From positions 23,929,398-23,991,397 of the forward strand of contig NC_092577.1 in NCBI RefSeq assembly GCF_037975245.1: 62,000 bases of DNA, given 5' to 3'. Positions 1 to 10,956 of the stretch are shown here, in pieces (within the stretch, counting starts at the first letter, position 1; each line of letters begins with the position of its first letter). The stretch comes from Apostichopus japonicus (taxonomy: Eukaryota > Echinodermata > Holothuroidea > Aspidochirotida > Stichopodidae). The notes under the pieces were generated by a model, which worked only from the letters and a program-made list of their open reading frames with translations, was not told the origin of the DNA and searched no databases. The translations under genes and the position numbers were made by a program.

Positions 1-207
1 TTCCAATCTTAAAGGATGAAACACAACAAAAGAAAAGAGTCAATGAGGGACACGACCAACCATCCACATCGAGAAAAAGATTGAGAACAACTGAGCAGCG
101 AACTGACAGAGAGCTGCCTCTCTTGTACAACACGGATAGAGAAGTTCAAGATGAGGAAAAGTCAGCAACCGAAGAAGCCAAGGAAGAAATTCGAAATGCT
201 TACTTGG
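1..207 (+). pseudogene. Copy 1, first visible exon (ParB/Srx-like family)
   Basis: One frame is open from the window edge to position 207, giving about 69 residues, hydrophilic and rich in K, R and E, with a basic S-R-K-R-L-R patch near residue 24 that could be a nuclear localisation signal. It ends EEAKEEIRNAYL-G at a donor (G|GTAAAC, GT at 208-209), splitting a Gly codon in phase 1. The exon at 34531-34669 ends in a similar EEVKEAYL-G at the same phase, which is why I call it an exon of the paralogous gene. The true 5' end lies outside the window. I do not recognise the N-terminal part; function unknown. Confidence 0.6.
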
Positions 208-387
208 GTAAACTTAAACTCCCTTTCAAAAATGTTACAAAAATATTATTCCATAATGAGATTACATGATCTGGCCAGTGACGTTCTGTTCGTTCTATAT
301 GATGGTAAATGAGTCGCCTGACAAGACTCTCCCTGTTAGAAGAAATGCAGCGTTAATTGGATAACACACTGAGGTTGAATAAGAGAA

Positions 388-392
388 ATAAC
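388..392. repeat. Target site duplication, 5' copy (Gypsy)
   Basis: ATAAC directly precedes the 5' LTR and is repeated at 4709-4713 directly after the 3' LTR. Five bases is the usual duplication length for Gypsy-type integrases. Confidence 0.85.
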
Positions 393-530
393 TGTCACAT
401 ATTGTACTAGCATAGCGCCATCCTTATGTTTGATTATCTTAATCTGTTAATATGTTATCACCGATACCCAGGTGCAATACACGTGCAGTTATCTTAAGAA
501 CGTCTTGGTGTCTTGATTACTAATGCGATA
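393..530 (+). repeat. 5' LTR of Gypsy element
   Basis: The 138-bp repeat begins TGTCACATATTG and ends in CGATA, so its 3' end is TA rather than the usual CA. It matches 4571-4708 except for a two-base change near the middle (TC versus CG) and one base near the end (G versus A). The LTR is short for the class. Confidence 0.92.
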
Positions 531-548
531 TGGTGTCAGAAATTGAAG
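531..548 (+). other. Primer binding site
   Basis: TGGTGTCAGAA follows the LTR without a gap. It resembles the complement of a tRNA-Leu 3' end, which primes many Gypsy elements. The exact tRNA is inferred, not tested. Confidence 0.6.
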
Positions 549-561
549 CAAGTACGCCAAA

Positions 562-1746
562 ATGGAACATTTAAAGCCGCCAGATGATTTAAGTTTTGAA
601 GGAAACGTTTCCGTGAATTGGTAAAAATGGATTCAGAGATTTGAGCTGTATTTGTTAGCTACAGGGAGTGATAAAAAGGACTCTAAGCTCCAAGCCTCGT
701 TGTTTCTACATGTGTTAGGAGAAAGTGCACTAGAGGTATATAACTCCTTCAAGTTCGAAAAGGAATCGGATAAATTCGACCTGGAAGTGTTGAAACAAAA
801 GTTTCAGGACTATTGTAGCCCGAGACAAAATATTACGTATGAACGGCACCAATTCTTCTCGCGACAACAACAGGAAAATGAAAGTATTGACCACTATGTC
901 ACGGACCTTCGTAACAAAAGCGCAACTTGCGAGTTCGGAGATTTGAACGATAGCCTGATTCGCGATAGAATTGTGTGTGGTATTCGAAGTGACAGTTTGC
1001 GTGAACGAATGTTACGGGAACCAGACATAAAACTTGACACTGCGATAAACATGTGTAGAGCGGCGGAAGTGTCTAAAACACAGGTGAAAAATCTTGGAAT
1101 CACTGAAAAAGAAAAAATGTGTTATCCAGCTGCCTTGAACTATCAGAATAAAGGTAACAAGAACCATGCTAACTCTACTGTTACTTATACTAGACCTACT
1201 CGTGACAGTGATAAACCAAAACAATTCAAATGTAAAAGGTGTGCTACCACACATGGCCCACGGGAATGTCCGGCATATGGGAAAAACTGTAGTAATTGCA
1301 ACAAGTTTGGACATTTCGCAAAGTGCTGTCGTTTTGAAAGAAGGGTTAATGTCATTGAGGACAGCTATACCAGTGAAAGTGAAACGGAACTGTTTTTAGA
1401 CACAGTGTGTACAATTAATGACATTACAACAGGCAATGAATGGCTGGTCGATATGGCAGTAGGAAAACGAAAAGTTCAGTTCAAAATGGACACGGGAGCA
1501 CAGGCGAACATTCTGCCTTTCTCCTACAAGAAAGCAGCAAATGGAAAAGCATTGCACAAAACCAGAGTGAAACTCTCAACATATTCAGGTGAAACACTTC
1601 CTGTTTTAGGGAAATGCATGTTGATGTGCAAACATAATGGACAGAACAACAACGCAGAATTCCTGGTGGTAAATATGAAATCACAACCCATACTGGCATT
1701 ACAAAGCTGTGAGAAATTTGGATTAATTCAAAACACCCGAGGATGA
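562..1746 (+). pseudogene. Gypsy gag-protease region
   Basis: The likely ATG at 562 opens a gag frame that is broken by TAA at 622-624 and then runs open from 652 to 1746. After a helical capsid-like part come a degenerate C-x2-C cluster (CKRC...) and a good CCHC knuckle, CSNCNKFGHFAKCC, for RNA packaging. Near the end is the retropepsin motif FKMDTGAQANILP, with DTGA as active site. The frame stops at 1744-1746, short of RT. The early stop separates the first 20 codons from the rest. Confidence 0.85.
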
Positions 1747-1762
1747 AACCAACAGTCTTTGT

Positions 1763-4353
1763 TTGGAGGACTATGCAGATGTGTTCTCCGGCATAGGATG
1801 TTTACAGGAAGAGCATCACATTGAAGTGGATTCAGAAGCCATGCCAATTGTCCATCCACCAAGAAAAGTGCCAGTTGCCTTACGGAAACAGCTGCGCAAA
1901 GAGCTAGATGTAATGGAAAAGGACAATATCATTGAAAAAGTGGAAAGTCCCACTGACTGGGTCAATTCCCTAGTCATTGTTGAAAAATGAAATGGTAGGT
2001 TAAGAATCTGTCTAGATCCTCGGGACCTTAATAAAGCCATAAAAAGGGAACATTTTCAGTTACCAACAGTGGATGAAATTACCAGTAACCTGACTGGGGC
2101 CCAGCTTTTCTCAGTGCTTGATGCCAACCAGGGCTTTTGGCAAATTCCCCTTGATCAGGAAAGTGCCAAATTATGCACTTTTAACACACCCTTTGGAAGG
2201 TACAAATTGTTAAGGTTGCTATTTGGCATCCATAGTGCACCAGAGGTATTCCACAAAACGGTTGCCCCACTATTTGAAGGCATTGAAGGTGTGTACACCT
2301 TCTATCTTGATGTGGGGCAAAACACGCACTGAACATGACAATAGATTGCGTCAAGTTCTTGAAAAAGCAAAGGATCACAACCTTAAATTGAAGAAAGACA
2401 AATGCAAGATAGGTCTAACTGAAATCAAATACATAGGCCACATTCTAACCAAAGATGGCATGAAGCCAGACCCCGACAAAATTGAGGCTGTCACACAACT
2501 CCCAAAACCAGAATCTAGGAAGGATCTACAGAGGTTGTTAGGTATGATACAGTACGTGGGAAAATTTTTACCAGACCTGTCACAAGAATGAGCACCACTA
2601 AGAGTGCTGCTCAGAAAGGAAATTGAATGGCATTGGGACACTGAACAAGAACAATGTTTTCAAAGACTGAAAGAACTCGCCACAAAGGCACCAGTACTTC
2701 CATATTTTGATATTGATAAACCTGTGAAAATTTCAGTAGATGCTTCTCAGAAGGGACTGGGAGCAGTGTTGTTACAAGAGGAACATCCAGTGGCTTATGC
2801 TTCAAGGTCATTGACCCCAACTCAACAGGGGTATGCACAAATTGAGAAAGAAATGCTTGCCATCGTGTACGGGTGTGAAAAATTCCACCAATATATCTAT
2901 GGCAAAGAGGTTCTGCTTGAATCTGACCATAAGCCCCTTGAGGCTATAGTGAGAACCTCTTGTGTCAGCACCTCCCAGAATTCAAAGATTGTTGATGCGG
3001 GTTCAACGTTATAAACTCAAGGTTGAATACAAACCAGGTAAAGAGATGTACATTGCTGACACTCTCTCCAGGGCCTATTTAGAGGTAGATCAGACACATG
3101 ACAAAGAAATTGAACTTTTAGTCCACACATTGGTGACCAACTTGCCAATGACAGTTCAAAAGAAAAATCAGTTTATTGATGAAACTAGAAAAGATCTGAC
3201 CCTGCAAAAACTCAAAGAGGTCACTGAGGAAGGGTGGCCAGCAAGTAAATCAGCTGTGCCTAATGAGATAAAAGAGTATTGGGATTACAAAGAAGAAATA
3301 CATATTGCTGAAGGTCACCAGGGGATAGAAAGGTGCAAAAGGAGGGGAAGGGAAGTAGTATTTTGGCCCAGAATGATGAGTCAAATTGTTGACATGGTTT
3401 CAAAATGTTGTACATGTTTGATGTACCAAAACGCAAATGCCAAAGAACCCCTCCAGCCTCACCCAATACCACATAGGCCATGGGAGACGGTAGGAACTGA
3501 TTTGTTTTACCTGGAAAACAAAACATTCTTGTTAGTAGTAGACTATTATTCAAAGTTTGTAGAAGTCTCTGAGTTAAGACAGACAACTAGTGAAGGTGTA
3601 GTCAATAGCCTAAAGGCTATATTTGCCAGACATGAAATACCGGACAAAGTGGTGTCGGACAATGGGCCACAATTTTCAAGTCAGGTGTTTAAGCGTTTTC
3701 CACAAGTCTGGCAGTTCAATTATGCAACCTTCTAGTCCTACTTATCCACAATCAAATGGGATGGCAGAAAGAGCCATACAGACAATCAAGAAATTGCTCA
3801 AAAAAGCAAAAACTTACCAAAAGGATCCACATTTAAGTCTTTTGGAGTACAGAAACACTCCCATAGACAATAATCTTGGATCTCCTGCACAGTTCTTAAT
3901 GAGTCGAAGGCTGAAAACAACACTGCCAATCACTAGTCAACTTCTCAAGCCACAAATTGAAAACAGTGGCAACAATGTCATTGCCAAATTACAAGACCGA
4001 CAAAACAAACACAAATTGTATTACGACAGAAATACAAAACCTCTTCAACACTGAATCCAGGTGATACAGTCAGAGTCAGAAATTCAAATGGCACTTGGGA
4101 TCCAGCCAAGGTGCTTAGTCAATCAAAACAACGAAATTCATTCATTACTGAAACTCCAAACGGGGACCTTAGGCGAAATAGGCGGCATTTGATGAAGACA
4201 AAAGAGGCAAATAATGTCTTACCTCAAACTGTCAACGAAGATGATTTGAGCTCATTTGAAACTCCCACTGATAACCCTCAGGAGCAGCTTGAGGGGACCA
4301 GTTCCAGGGGTAGAGTCATTAGTAAACCAAAAAGGTTTATTGAAGAGTACTAA
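1763..4353 (+). pseudogene. Gypsy pol: RT, RNase H, integrase remnants
   Basis: The reading frame is shattered. RT starts at 1763, with a TGA at 1988-1990 just before the NGRLRICLDPRDLN block. RT ends at a deletion around 2312-2320, where YLDD should be: only Y-L-D remains and the frame changes, so the second catalytic Asp is gone. RNase H (2604-2960, VKISVDASQKGLGAVLL) follows a TGA at 2589-2591. Integrase has an HHCC-like zinc region (3300-3430), D-D residues in VGTDLF and VVSDNGPQF, a frameshift near 3700, then the Glu in GMAERAIQT. Another shift near 4050 precedes a C-terminal NPGDTVRV segment ending at 4353. Confidence 0.9.
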
Positions 4354-4559
4354 GGTTGTTCAGTAGTGGCTGAGTTGCAAGTTTATCTGTTTATGGACTA
4401 ACAGTCTATACTTTGTTTTCTTTTTACCTTTAAATCTTCTGTAGTTTAGTTTTCTTATTACCATATCGTTGTTAGAACAATTTGAGAAACTGCAAATAAT
4501 ATTAAGTGGAATTAGCAACTATTTCATCACCATTGAACATATTATAATATTCACACCTT

Positions 4560-4570
4560 GATAAGGGAGA
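4560..4570 (+). other. Polypurine tract
   Basis: GATAAGGGAGA lies directly before the 3' LTR, where the plus-strand primer of an LTR element is expected. Confidence 0.6.
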
Positions 4571-4708
4571 TGTCACATATTGTACTAGCATAGCGCCATC
4601 CTTATGTTTGATTACGTTAATCTGTTAATATGTTATCACCGATACCCAGGTGCAATACACGTGCAGTTATCTTAAGAACGTCTTGGTGTCTTGATTACTA
4701 ATACGATA
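4571..4708 (+). repeat. 3' LTR of Gypsy element
   Basis: Same length as the 5' LTR with three base differences. About 2 percent divergence suggests a fairly recent insertion by the usual LTR clock. Confidence 0.92.
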
Positions 4709-5003
4709 ATAACCTATATTGATTCGCTTATTGAAGCGTATATAAAGTTTTCTGTTTGAGACAAGTGTCAGTCAGAATTGTCTACATGGAATCTAAAATT
4801 ACTTTAAAAGCATAGTGTGTTGAATTTCTTTCAGTGAAATTGTTTTTATATCTTTATCACCGGTGGAACTGAAATAAGAAATAATAAAGATTTAGCAAAG
4901 TTTCATTTATTCATTCATTGATTTATGCAACAGAAGCATCGCATCACTGATGTCCAGCCTCATTGTACATATTGAATATTTATATATTTATCGTTATGTT
5001 GAG

Positions 5004-5179
5004 GTACCGCAAAGATAATGATCGACACTTTGGATGTCGGCTTAAAACTTCGGGACGTGAACCAGCGATTTGTGGAGAGCCTGAAAGAACAAATGTTGGA
5101 GTTTACCACTCATGCCTATCAACCACTCTGTGTCATCGCAAAAACGTTAACCGAGAAAACTGGGTTCAAAGAAGGAAAT
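5004..5179 (+). pseudogene. Copy 1 exon 2, ParB-like N-terminal strand/helix
   Basis: The 176-bp exon lies between an AG at 5002-5003 and a donor GT at 5180 (GTGAGT). It joins the preceding phase-1 donor and gives G-T-A-K-I-M-I-D-T-L-D-V-G-L-K-L-R..., ending phase 0 after KEGN. The pattern L-D-V-G-L-K-L-x(5)-R-F-V-x(2)-L-x(3)-M aligns with M-A-L-G-I-Q-L-x(5)-A-F-V-x(2)-L-x(2)-I in copy 2 (35044 onward). It resembles the opening strand and helix of a ParB N-terminal domain. Fold assignment is inference. Confidence 0.6.
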
Positions 5180-5831
5180 GTGAGTGGCAGTATATTAACT
5201 TGTATGATAAAATTATAATTACAAATAATAATAGACATATATACACACCGAATGTCGGTTAGGTCGAATTATTATTTTCCTGAAGTAGTTCTTCTCTTTT
5301 TGAACCTTTTATAAGGCTAAAGATATACATTGGAAGTGATTGACTGTATCACATGAATACTTATCTTTTTGCAGTTTAAGAACGTTTATTTCATCATTTC
5401 GATTCCCCCCCCCCCCCCCCAATCGAAAAAGTTCTCCTAAAATTTACGAATGCTGGCAATTCCCCTGAAAATAAAGAAATGGTGTGTGGGAGTATGCGCA
5501 TATGAATATTTGTATTTATTTTTTATTTCAGGCCAGAATATGAGGGAAAATATTTCCATGTGGATTACTTAAAGCTAAAGTGGGGGTGTTGGTACCCATT
5601 ATAATCTTTTGCAAGACTAGTACAATAGTTCAAATTGTGAAGTTTGGAGGGGGAGGGGGCAGTACGGAGGTTTGCTGGGAACTAGGATTTGCCGTAACCC
5701 ATCCTCTGGTTACGCCCCATTCAAAGTTTCAAATACTAATTGTATAGAAATGTAGATAAATCTATCTCTGTAGTAAATGATCTGTTTTATTTTAATGATT
5801 TCATTAAAATAATTTTTTCGATTTTAAAAAG

Positions 5832-6041
5832 GCTAATAGTTCCCACTACGATGTAATAGGCGGAATTCATAACCTCCTCGCAACGAAAGCGCTTCACGAA
5901 GTGGATCCCGAAAACGAAGATTCAAGTCCAGACTCTGCATTGTGTATTACGCCTCACTGAGCGCGGAGTCCCAACTATGGCTGGCTAACCAACAACAACC
6001 TTATCGGAGAATATCGACACACACTGGCCTTAAGAGAAAAG
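5832..6041 (+). pseudogene. Copy 1 exon 3, GGxHN core, frameshifted
   Basis: After a T-rich tract and AG at 5830-5831 the frame reads ANSSHYDVIGGIHNLLATKAL. It then shifts between about 5890 and 5915 to a frame containing FKSRLCIVYYASLSAESQLWLANQQQ (quoted here only in part per motif: FKSRLC, then LSAESQLWLAN). Copy 2 has HYKVIGGCHNYSAAERL, then FKTRLC and LSDEAILWLAN in one frame. The GGxH loop followed by an A-rich helix resembles the nucleotide-binding loop of ParB and sulfiredoxin (GGCHR in Srx). The donor is A-A-A-G|GTAGAT at 6042, phase 1 as in copy 2. The frameshift marks the copy as disabled. Confidence 0.65.
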
Positions 6042-6247
6042 GTAGATCAGTGATAATAATTATTTTCGGTGAAAGGTTCACAATCGAAAAATCAAATAGC
6101 CAGGTTACATTCGATGATTGATATATGATATCAGCAAACCAATTTCTTTCGATAATATTATTCAGGAGAGGAGGATATAACACAGTTGCACTTGCTTTTG
6201 ATACGTGTAACGTGTAGTTAATTGCGATTGACTTTTTCTTTTAACAG

Positions 6248-6331
6248 TTGCTCGTGTATCGAAGCATGTTTGAACAAGCACGGAATTCAGAAGACGATTG
6301 GATTGGAACGTCCTGCTTCATTCTAAATGAG
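6248..6331 (+). pseudogene. Copy 1 exon 4 (84 bp)
   Basis: A clean acceptor (TTTTCTTTTAACAG) precedes LLVYRSMFEQARNSEDDW..., 28 codons, and a GTTAGT donor begins at 6332, phase 0 at both ends. The next exon starts phase 0, so the two join smoothly. I found no counterpart in copy 2 between 35453 and 35954, so either copy 2 lost it or it has diverged beyond reading by eye. Product unknown. Confidence 0.5.
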
Positions 6332-6748
6332 GTTAGTCATTGCTTTAAATATATTTCGACATTATTGGAACGCAAGGCACATGACCATTATGTCAATCTA
6401 TCCCGTGAAACTGTAGTTTTGCTCTCAGCCAGTGAGACCAGACCGATATGCCTGATAGCATAACATTACTTTCCTAACCTCTGTTCATTGTGATAATTGG
6501 ATAATTTTATAAAAGCAGGTTTCCAACTGTAATTCACGATTTTTTTGGACAAACCGAGGGGCTACAAATTCTTAAAAATTTAGCTTTCAATGTAAACGTA
6601 AATCTATGATATCAGTCAACAGTTTAACTTAGCATGTTAATTCGAATACTCCAATAATCTGCATTATTAAAAGGTGATGTCATATTCAAGGATATATGTT
6701 CATTTATACGTTTTTCCTCACTTCAATTTTGCAATTCCTTCTCTATAG

Positions 6749-7309
6749 GAGGAAAAAAGGAATGTCAAGTACTTCTGTACGATTGCTTCTATGGACGGCG
6801 ATGTATTTCAAAAAGTAACAAATGTACTAGCCAAGTATGAAATGGGAAAGCTTAAAGGACAAAAGGTTACACCTGAATAATTAAAAGAAGGTCCATAGAT
6901 GGGTACGTACGTTTTTCGGGATTTCACGCAGATACCCAAAGAGACTGCTCTCCAATTAATCGTCTCGCTGGACGCTGGACACTGGACAAATAAACGTGAG
7001 CAGCTTTCGCGAAGAATAAAAAAAATTGGACACTTTGCAAGACGTAGGAGGAAGCTAAGGAACGCTACCCTATGGCTTGTACTCGTGCATGCATTGAGAA
7101 GTATTGTGAAGGTAGTTTGAGAACTGTTCCAGCAGCATGAACAAATTTCTGCGAAAAGGTTGTTAAAGACAACCTAGGAGAATCGATGACAATTAAAGGA
7201 GCAGATATGGCAGAAGGATCGTTTTTAATAAGTGAGCTTCCTTCTTTAGATGGAAATACCAAAGAAGTCTTTGCCCTGGCTTCCCTGGTTTCAGGCTCAC
7301 CTTATTGAA
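6749..7309 (+). pseudogene. Copy 1 exon 5, large exon with stops
   Basis: This exon begins after CTCTATAG and aligns with 35955-36548. Matches include EEKRNVKYFCTIA to EETKGVIKLLIKLA, GKLKGQ to GRLKGQ, GP-x-MGTYVF to GPDMKPYVF, EEAKERYPMACTRACIEKYC to EDAMQQYPRAATRKALEHFC, and TNFCEKV to FKYFCQQL. In that alignment copy 1 has stops at 6878-6880 (TAA), 6896-6898 (TAG), 7045-7047 (TAG) and 7138-7140 (TGA), and a frame change near an A8 run around 7018-7025. The 3' border is unclear. This is the clearest proof that copy 1 is a pseudogene. Confidence 0.65.
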
Positions 7310-7981
7310 CAAATGGAAAGTATGAATGCACGTAAAATAACCTGCTGCCAGGTAACATATCAGATCAGTACATGCAGCAGCTAATTCTATGTGTTATTTG
7401 TTAAATACTCATGACTGTTGAATTGATACAATGAAATAATTAACTGCTTTATTTGAGAATATATCGTTTGTTAAATGGACAAATGAAAAAAAATTGCGAC
7501 ATTTTTTAAAGAACGATATTGGACGGTTAACTTAAAATATATGGTAATGGCTATCTAGCTTCAAAATTTATGTATCCTCGCATTATGCAAATCCTGAAAT
7601 GTATTCGTTTTAAGCAAAAATTCATAATGTGGTGTCATCGTTGACCGAACTTTGAATTTGCCGTTATTCATATCAGTCTGAAACAATTTAAAAGGAACTA
7701 TCAATATTTTTTAGCACAAGATGATGATAAATCTGTCTGCTAGTTTAATGTTAGGAGTGGTACACTGATATTAGACTAATGGCCAAATAATATTCTATAT
7801 AAACAAAAAGGCAGTTTTAAATTAAAGCACATCTTTTTTAACTTAACTCTACAGATGATAAACAAATGAAAGGATGTATAAACAACATTATAAGTAGTCT
7901 TTCCTTTGCTTGTGATGCTTTCACCGTTGCTGAATCTAGTTGACAATAGTGTTACCATTTGCAATTTTCATTTGTCCATAG

Positions 7982-8155
7982 ATATGGACCGCAGACGACA
8001 TCCGAAATTTTACAACTGACGTGGCAGCAATTAATATTAACAAAGGTCTGGAGGAATTTATCCTGGCCATATTCACCTCCGTGAGAGATGTCTGGAATGT
8101 GTGTGATACCTTGGTTGCAACAAAGCATTTTATGAAATTACGGCTCAAACGAAAG
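7982..8155 (+). pseudogene. Copy 1 exon 6 (174 bp)
   Basis: A 58-codon exon, phase 0 on both sides, lies between TTTGTCCATAG and GTAAAT. It starts IWTADDIRNFTTDVAAIN and contains LEEFILAIFTSVRDVWNV and KHF. Copy 2 has LWTDVKTLANAITSVNIHYG, then FTLAVISPVRDMSNV and RHF at 36945-37118. This exon by itself is intact. Function unknown. Confidence 0.65.
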
Positions 8156-10840
8156 GTAAATAACGCCCTCTAACTCAACCGACTGAATAACAACTTATCT
8201 TACACTGTTGCCAAAATAGCATACAAATACTTCAACCACCGACCCCTGAAAAAGAATATTGGAGAGAAGCACACGCTCACATAAACTCTATTCCTGTGTT
8301 ATATCTTGTGGAATAGAAAAGCAACACAAATTATTCTTTCAACTATTTAAGCATTACCAGTTACATGTCATACTTTTAGAAGAGAAAACTATCCTTATTT
8401 GCGTCCATACCTCCAACAATCAAGAGGGACACCAATATTGTTACCTTGTCTAATGCGATTCTACTCTGGTTGTACTGTTACATACTTCCTACACAGTGTA
8501 AGAGTATAGATCATTTGAAGAAATGTAAAGCCTCCTCAACAGTGTTAAAGGCAACTTTCCATGCTTGGTTAAATATTGTGTACGGTACCAATGTGGATAA
8601 AATAAACCTCGTAGGGTACGGGCAAAATATCGTCAGGTTCAAAGGTTACACATTCATTATTTACCTATTCATCTTACCCAAATTAGTGATTCAACGACTC
8701 CATTTAACATTTTTTTGTGTTCAATGACTCTTTCAGTTCTGTGGAGATGACCTTGTTTCATCCTTAAAGTGACGCGAAACTGTGATGGAAATGCCTTTTT
8801 GGAATTGCATTGGCTACCAAAGCACCCAATACCCGTCAATTCGCTTGGCACGACGGGAGTAACTCTGATTTAATAAGATGTCGAGAACACGAGGAACACA
8901 GAACAAACGAAAGTGTCAAGTGTGTGTATAAGAAACTGATCTTATCTTTTTCTCGACCGCATGACTGGATATTAGAAGGATGTGGCTGAACTGGTAAGTT
9001 CTTAAAGGATAAATCCTTTACCTGCAACTGTAAAAAAAATCAGAATGTTTAACATTCCCTAAACAACATGTACATGTAACATGGCTGTTAGGTATTACTC
9101 CGATTTTATAAACGCCAATTTACAACTTGAACACTGTTTTTCAGTTATGTACAAATATATGTTTTGAAACATTTTAATGTACAACGATAATGACAGGAAA
9201 AATTCCAAACTCTAACACACAATGTAGCAAACATTCTGCCTCATACCACACCTTTTACATTTTCAAAAAGGGATAGGGTTAGTATAAAAACTTAAACATT
9301 GATTTTGCAACTCCGTAATTTATATGATTTTAAGCATTTGCAAAACACTGCAATGACCTTGAACAACACTCATTTCAGTGAATGACGTCATTGTGATGAT
9401 CTTTTGATTGAAGTTCCACTGCGTGATTTTCATGTCAACATAACTGTTATTGTTATTTGACTTCGAGCACAATGGAATACATGACATAAACATATATTTA
9501 ATAATGAATTTCCAACGCTTTTCGAAAGGATTTTCTCCCAGCACGGGGTTGTTCCGTTCACTAGCAACAAAATCTGAATGTTATGCGCAACCATTATTGT
9601 CGCTTGTAAAACAGGAATGACAGCAAACTGATCCCTTCATGAAAGTCTTATAATCGGCAATAAAGTGAAATTTCTATTCGCTTATATGTAAAACTATTCC
9701 TCTAAATAAGAAACTTTGGCCCTTTGTCTATGTTCCAATGATTTAATGCCTAGGCCCCGTTACAGGAAAAATTTATGTCGTGGGTATTTTTGGATATCCC
9801 AATGGGGCCAACACCACTAGATACCACAACACCGCTCTCTGTTTACATGATCAAATTATGTGAAGGCTCTGGGCCCTTTATGGATCTTGTCTGGGGCTCG
9901 GTACAGATAAAAGTGGAAATAGTATTTTCGGTTTCTCCTAATGCATACAGGGTCCAATGCATTTACAAGAATTATCCTCGTCTCCTTGCACATGATTGAA
10001 CCACATGTGGGCAATGGACCCTTTCAGGTTGTCTGGGCCCTGATAGAGGAACATTGAATGATCCTGCTTTCTTCTCACATAACAGAATCACGTGTGGGCC
10101 ACCGGCCCAGTTTTTGACTGCTGCTCTCTGCATGAGCCCTGGTTCAGCATTAAACTGCTGTAATTGGCATTGTTAGATACCTTAATGTCTCAGGGGTGTA
10201 CACAAAAATGCACATCACTGTCTCTTGTTTTGATGGTTAATACCATTTTAGCGAGCCCTCGGGTCCCGGTACAGGGTACAGTTGCTATCATTGCTATGGT
10301 TTCTAAAAGTGCCTTAAGTTAGGGTTTATGTAGCAATTTTGGCCTTGCCTCTTTTCACATGATTCAATCTGCATGTGCCCCCACCCCTATTTGAAGGCAC
10401 GATGTGACACGGCAGCAACACATGACATTGAATGCTGGTAAAAAACGGACATAACATGCCCGTCAAACCCTTCTTATTTCATTTAATATGATTACAAATT
10501 CTGGGTTCACGGTCCACTTGAGTATCGCATCGATGCAAACTGGTTGCAAGTAAAAGCAGGCCATATGTACTGCAATAAAGTAAACTAAACACACTTCACG
10601 ATGTGAGCCTTCATAATGACGTGACTGGTCGATTTAGATCACGTGACCATTATGCCGCTCTTCGCTCTTTTTTTAACAAGAACATGACAAGTTTAAGCCT
10701 TAGTTCGATACACTCCCCGAAATCGGATTTGCTTCATCCTTTCGGATTTGTTAACAGGAAATCGTCAAGAGCATTTAAGAAGGAAGTCCTTTCTTTTCTT
10801 GAAAGCTGAATTGTTATTATCGTTCTACTTAAATTTACAG
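8156..10840. other. Intronic stretch of copy 1
   Basis: No convincing gene. An open segment near 8480-8620 (HLKKCKASSTVLKATFHAWL) follows a pyrimidine-AG and might be a diverged exon, but nothing in copy 2 supports it. The rest is AT-rich non-coding DNA plus the degenerate repeat at 9830-10420. Confidence 0.4.
9830..10420. repeat. Degenerate repeat, CACATGAT-x-CAACCACATGTGGGC type
   Basis: Four related segments near 9840, 9985, 10075 and 10355 share a pyrimidine stretch, then CACATGAT, a few A/C bases, CATGTG and GGGCC-rich sequence. Spacing is irregular (about 90 to 280 bp), so this is an old, decayed repeat or a cluster of short elements. Confidence 0.35.
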
Positions 10841-10956
10841 GAACGGGTATGGTGACCAGCTTGACAGAAGGCAGAAATTGTCTTTGGATAGACAAAGACC
10901 CTACAAAAGAAGAAGCTATGATTCGTGTAACAAATGAAGTAGTGGCGCAAATATAA
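10841..10956 (+). pseudogene. Copy 1 terminal exon
   Basis: After AAATTTACAG, phase 1, the frame reads GTGMVTSLTEGRNCLWIDK... and ends at TAA 10954-10956, about 38 codons. The exon at 57130-57284 follows TTTTGTCAG at the same phase and reads GTGCLAALKEGRNVVNKML before its own stop. The shared G-T-G-x(2)-x-L-x-E-G-R-N and shared intron phase identify the last exon of the family. Confidence 0.6.

Larger units (their letters stand above)
393..4708 (+). mobile_element. Gypsy-type LTR retrotransposon, defective
   Basis: A complete 4316-bp LTR element lies in intron 1 of gene copy 1. Two 138-bp LTRs (393-530 and 4571-4708) differ at three positions. The 5-bp target duplication ATAAC flanks it at 388-392 and 4709-4713. 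A primer binding site starts directly after the 5' LTR and a purine tract precedes the 3' LTR. Order inside is gag zinc knuckle, protease, RT, RNase H, integrase, which is Gypsy order; no envelope is seen. The coding region has at least four in-frame stops and several frameshifts, plus a deletion in the RT active site, so it cannot encode working products. Confidence 0.93.

Noticed and set aside
5405-5421. Homopolymer C/G runs (5405-5421, 11759-11770, 56000-56014, 60498-60513)
   Set aside because: Simple-sequence tracts; length may be an assembly artefact and no function is implied.
8259-8620. Segments TPEKEYWREAHAHIN and HLKKCKASSTVLKATFHAWL as copy 1 exons
   Set aside because: No counterpart found in copy 2 and borders are weak.
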